A stretch of 6,768 bases of DNA from Pseudomonadota bacterium. Lineage in GTDB: Bacteria > Pseudomonadota > Alphaproteobacteria > Rhodospirillales > Rhodospirillaceae. The notes beneath the pieces are model-generated. The model was given only the letters and a program-made list of their open reading frames with translations, had not been told where the DNA came from and made no database searches. Each line of letters begins with the position of its first letter. The first letter of the stretch is position 1. Positions 6,558 through 6,768 of this stretch are shown in pieces. The stretch is from assembly GCA_023396465.1 (NCBI GenBank), contig JAEWWF010000401.1, positions 1 to 6,768 on the forward strand, given 5' to 3'. The translations under genes and the position numbers were made by a program.

Positions 6558-6591
6558 CTTGCGCCATAAGAAAAGGCATGGCGCTTGCGCC
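6558..6591. repeat. Overlapping direct and inverted repeats in the gap between the TonB receptor and the kinase
   Basis: Two copies of cttgcgcc (6558-6565 and 6584-6591) are direct repeats with starts 26 bp apart. Interleaved with them, gcgccat (6561-6567) and atggcgc (6578-6584) form a perfect 7-bp inverted repeat around a 10-nt A-rich loop. The second copy continues the pattern as gcgcttgcgc (6581-6590), itself a near palindrome. The element could be a regulator site or a small RNA hairpin. It lies immediately upstream of the candidate kinase promoter. Confidence 0.4.
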
Positions 6592-6619
6592 GGAGGTCGG
6601 GGGGCAGGCGGCGACGGGA

Positions 6620-6657
6620 GACGGAGGCCGGGCGGCTGGACGCGCCTGGCCTCCGTC
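6620..6657 (-). terminator. Strong hairpin ending the TonB-dependent receptor transcript
   Basis: Eight bases after the receptor stop codon the minus strand forms a perfect 10-bp stem, GACGGAGGCC (6657-6648) with GGCCTCCGTC (6629-6620). The stem can extend inside the loop by GGCG/CGCC after one mismatch. Position and strength suggest transcript termination or 3'-end protection. There is no U-run after it (TCCCGT follows), so it is not a textbook intrinsic terminator, and Rho or another factor may be needed. Confidence 0.55.
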
Positions 6658-6664
6658 GTTGGCG

Positions 6665-6768
6665 TCAGAAGGTGATCCGCGTCTGGAGCCAGACGGCGCG
6701 GCCCGGCTCGTTCACCCGCGACACGCTGCCATCGACGGCGTTGATGATGGCAAGGTGGCTCGCGTAGT
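6665..6768 (-). CDS. TonB-dependent outer membrane receptor, last 33 residues (runs off the right edge)
   Basis: Only the C-terminus is inside the window. The frame reads YASHLAIINA, a short variable stretch, then a final strand SRVNEPGRAVWLQTRITF and a TGA stop at 6665-6667. The pattern of an aromatic followed by HL, then EPGR and a last amphipathic beta strand ending in phenylalanine, is typical of the closing strands of the 22-stranded TonB-dependent receptor barrel. The terminal Phe is the signal recognised by the BAM assembly machinery. Such receptors import siderophores, haem, cobalamin or metal complexes using TonB energy; the substrate cannot be told from this fragment. The gene runs in the same direction as the kinase, separated from it by a hairpin and about 270 bp, so a shared transcript is not indicated. 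Confidence 0.75.
   Translation of the reverse strand, partial: YASHLAIINAVDGSVSRVNEPGRAVWLQTRITF

Noticed and set aside
6424..6664. A cobalamin or similar riboswitch near the TonB-dependent receptor
   Set aside because: Such a riboswitch would lie upstream of the receptor gene, whereas this gap is downstream of its stop codon. I see no matching conserved core.
1..6768. Insertion sequence, transposase, integrase or tRNA attachment site bordering the CRISPR locus
   Set aside because: No mobile-element gene, long terminal inverted repeat or tRNA-like sequence could be found in either gap.

Overview
The window is a GC-rich stretch with every recognised gene on the minus strand, so it reads from right to left. 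High GC with strong third-position G/C bias, a TonB-dependent receptor and a large periplasmic-sensing histidine kinase point to a Gram-negative proteobacterium. An alphaproteobacterium of the Rhodospirillales type is my best guess from composition and protein style; no taxonomic marker is present.

Reading in the direction of transcription, the right edge holds the last 33 codons of an outer-membrane TonB-dependent receptor, followed by a strong hairpin that looks like its transcript end. A non-coding gap of about 270 bp follows, rich in short inverted repeats. Next comes a sensor histidine kinase of about 911 residues: signal peptide, periplasmic binding-protein-like sensor, one membrane span, three PAS domains, HisKA and HATPase_c. 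It has no receiver domain, and no response regulator gene is visible.

After a 216-bp gap containing a possible terminator for the kinase and several palindromes, the left half is a tight cas operon, csb1 (Cas7) - csb2 (Cas5-Cas6 fusion) - cas3. csb1 and csb2 are 2 bp apart, and csb2 and cas3 overlap by 4 bp (ATGA). This gene set is diagnostic of the type I-G CRISPR-Cas system (formerly I-U, the 'Dpsyc' or GSU0053/GSU0054 type). cas3 runs off the left edge after 233 codons. The large subunit (csx17/cas8), the adaptation genes (cas4/cas1, cas2) and the array are not in the window and would be expected beyond the left edge.

The three cas genes would work together: Csb1 forms the crRNA-binding backbone of the Cascade-like complex, Csb2 caps it and processes pre-crRNA, and Cas3 is the helicase-nuclease that destroys the target. 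The kinase and the TonB receptor look like ordinary chromosomal sensing and transport genes beside the defence locus. Nothing in the sequence shows that they work with the CRISPR system. I see no clearly undescribed system. The points most worth a second look are the palindrome-rich cas promoter region, the repeat-rich gap upstream of the kinase, and the architecture of the orphan kinase.
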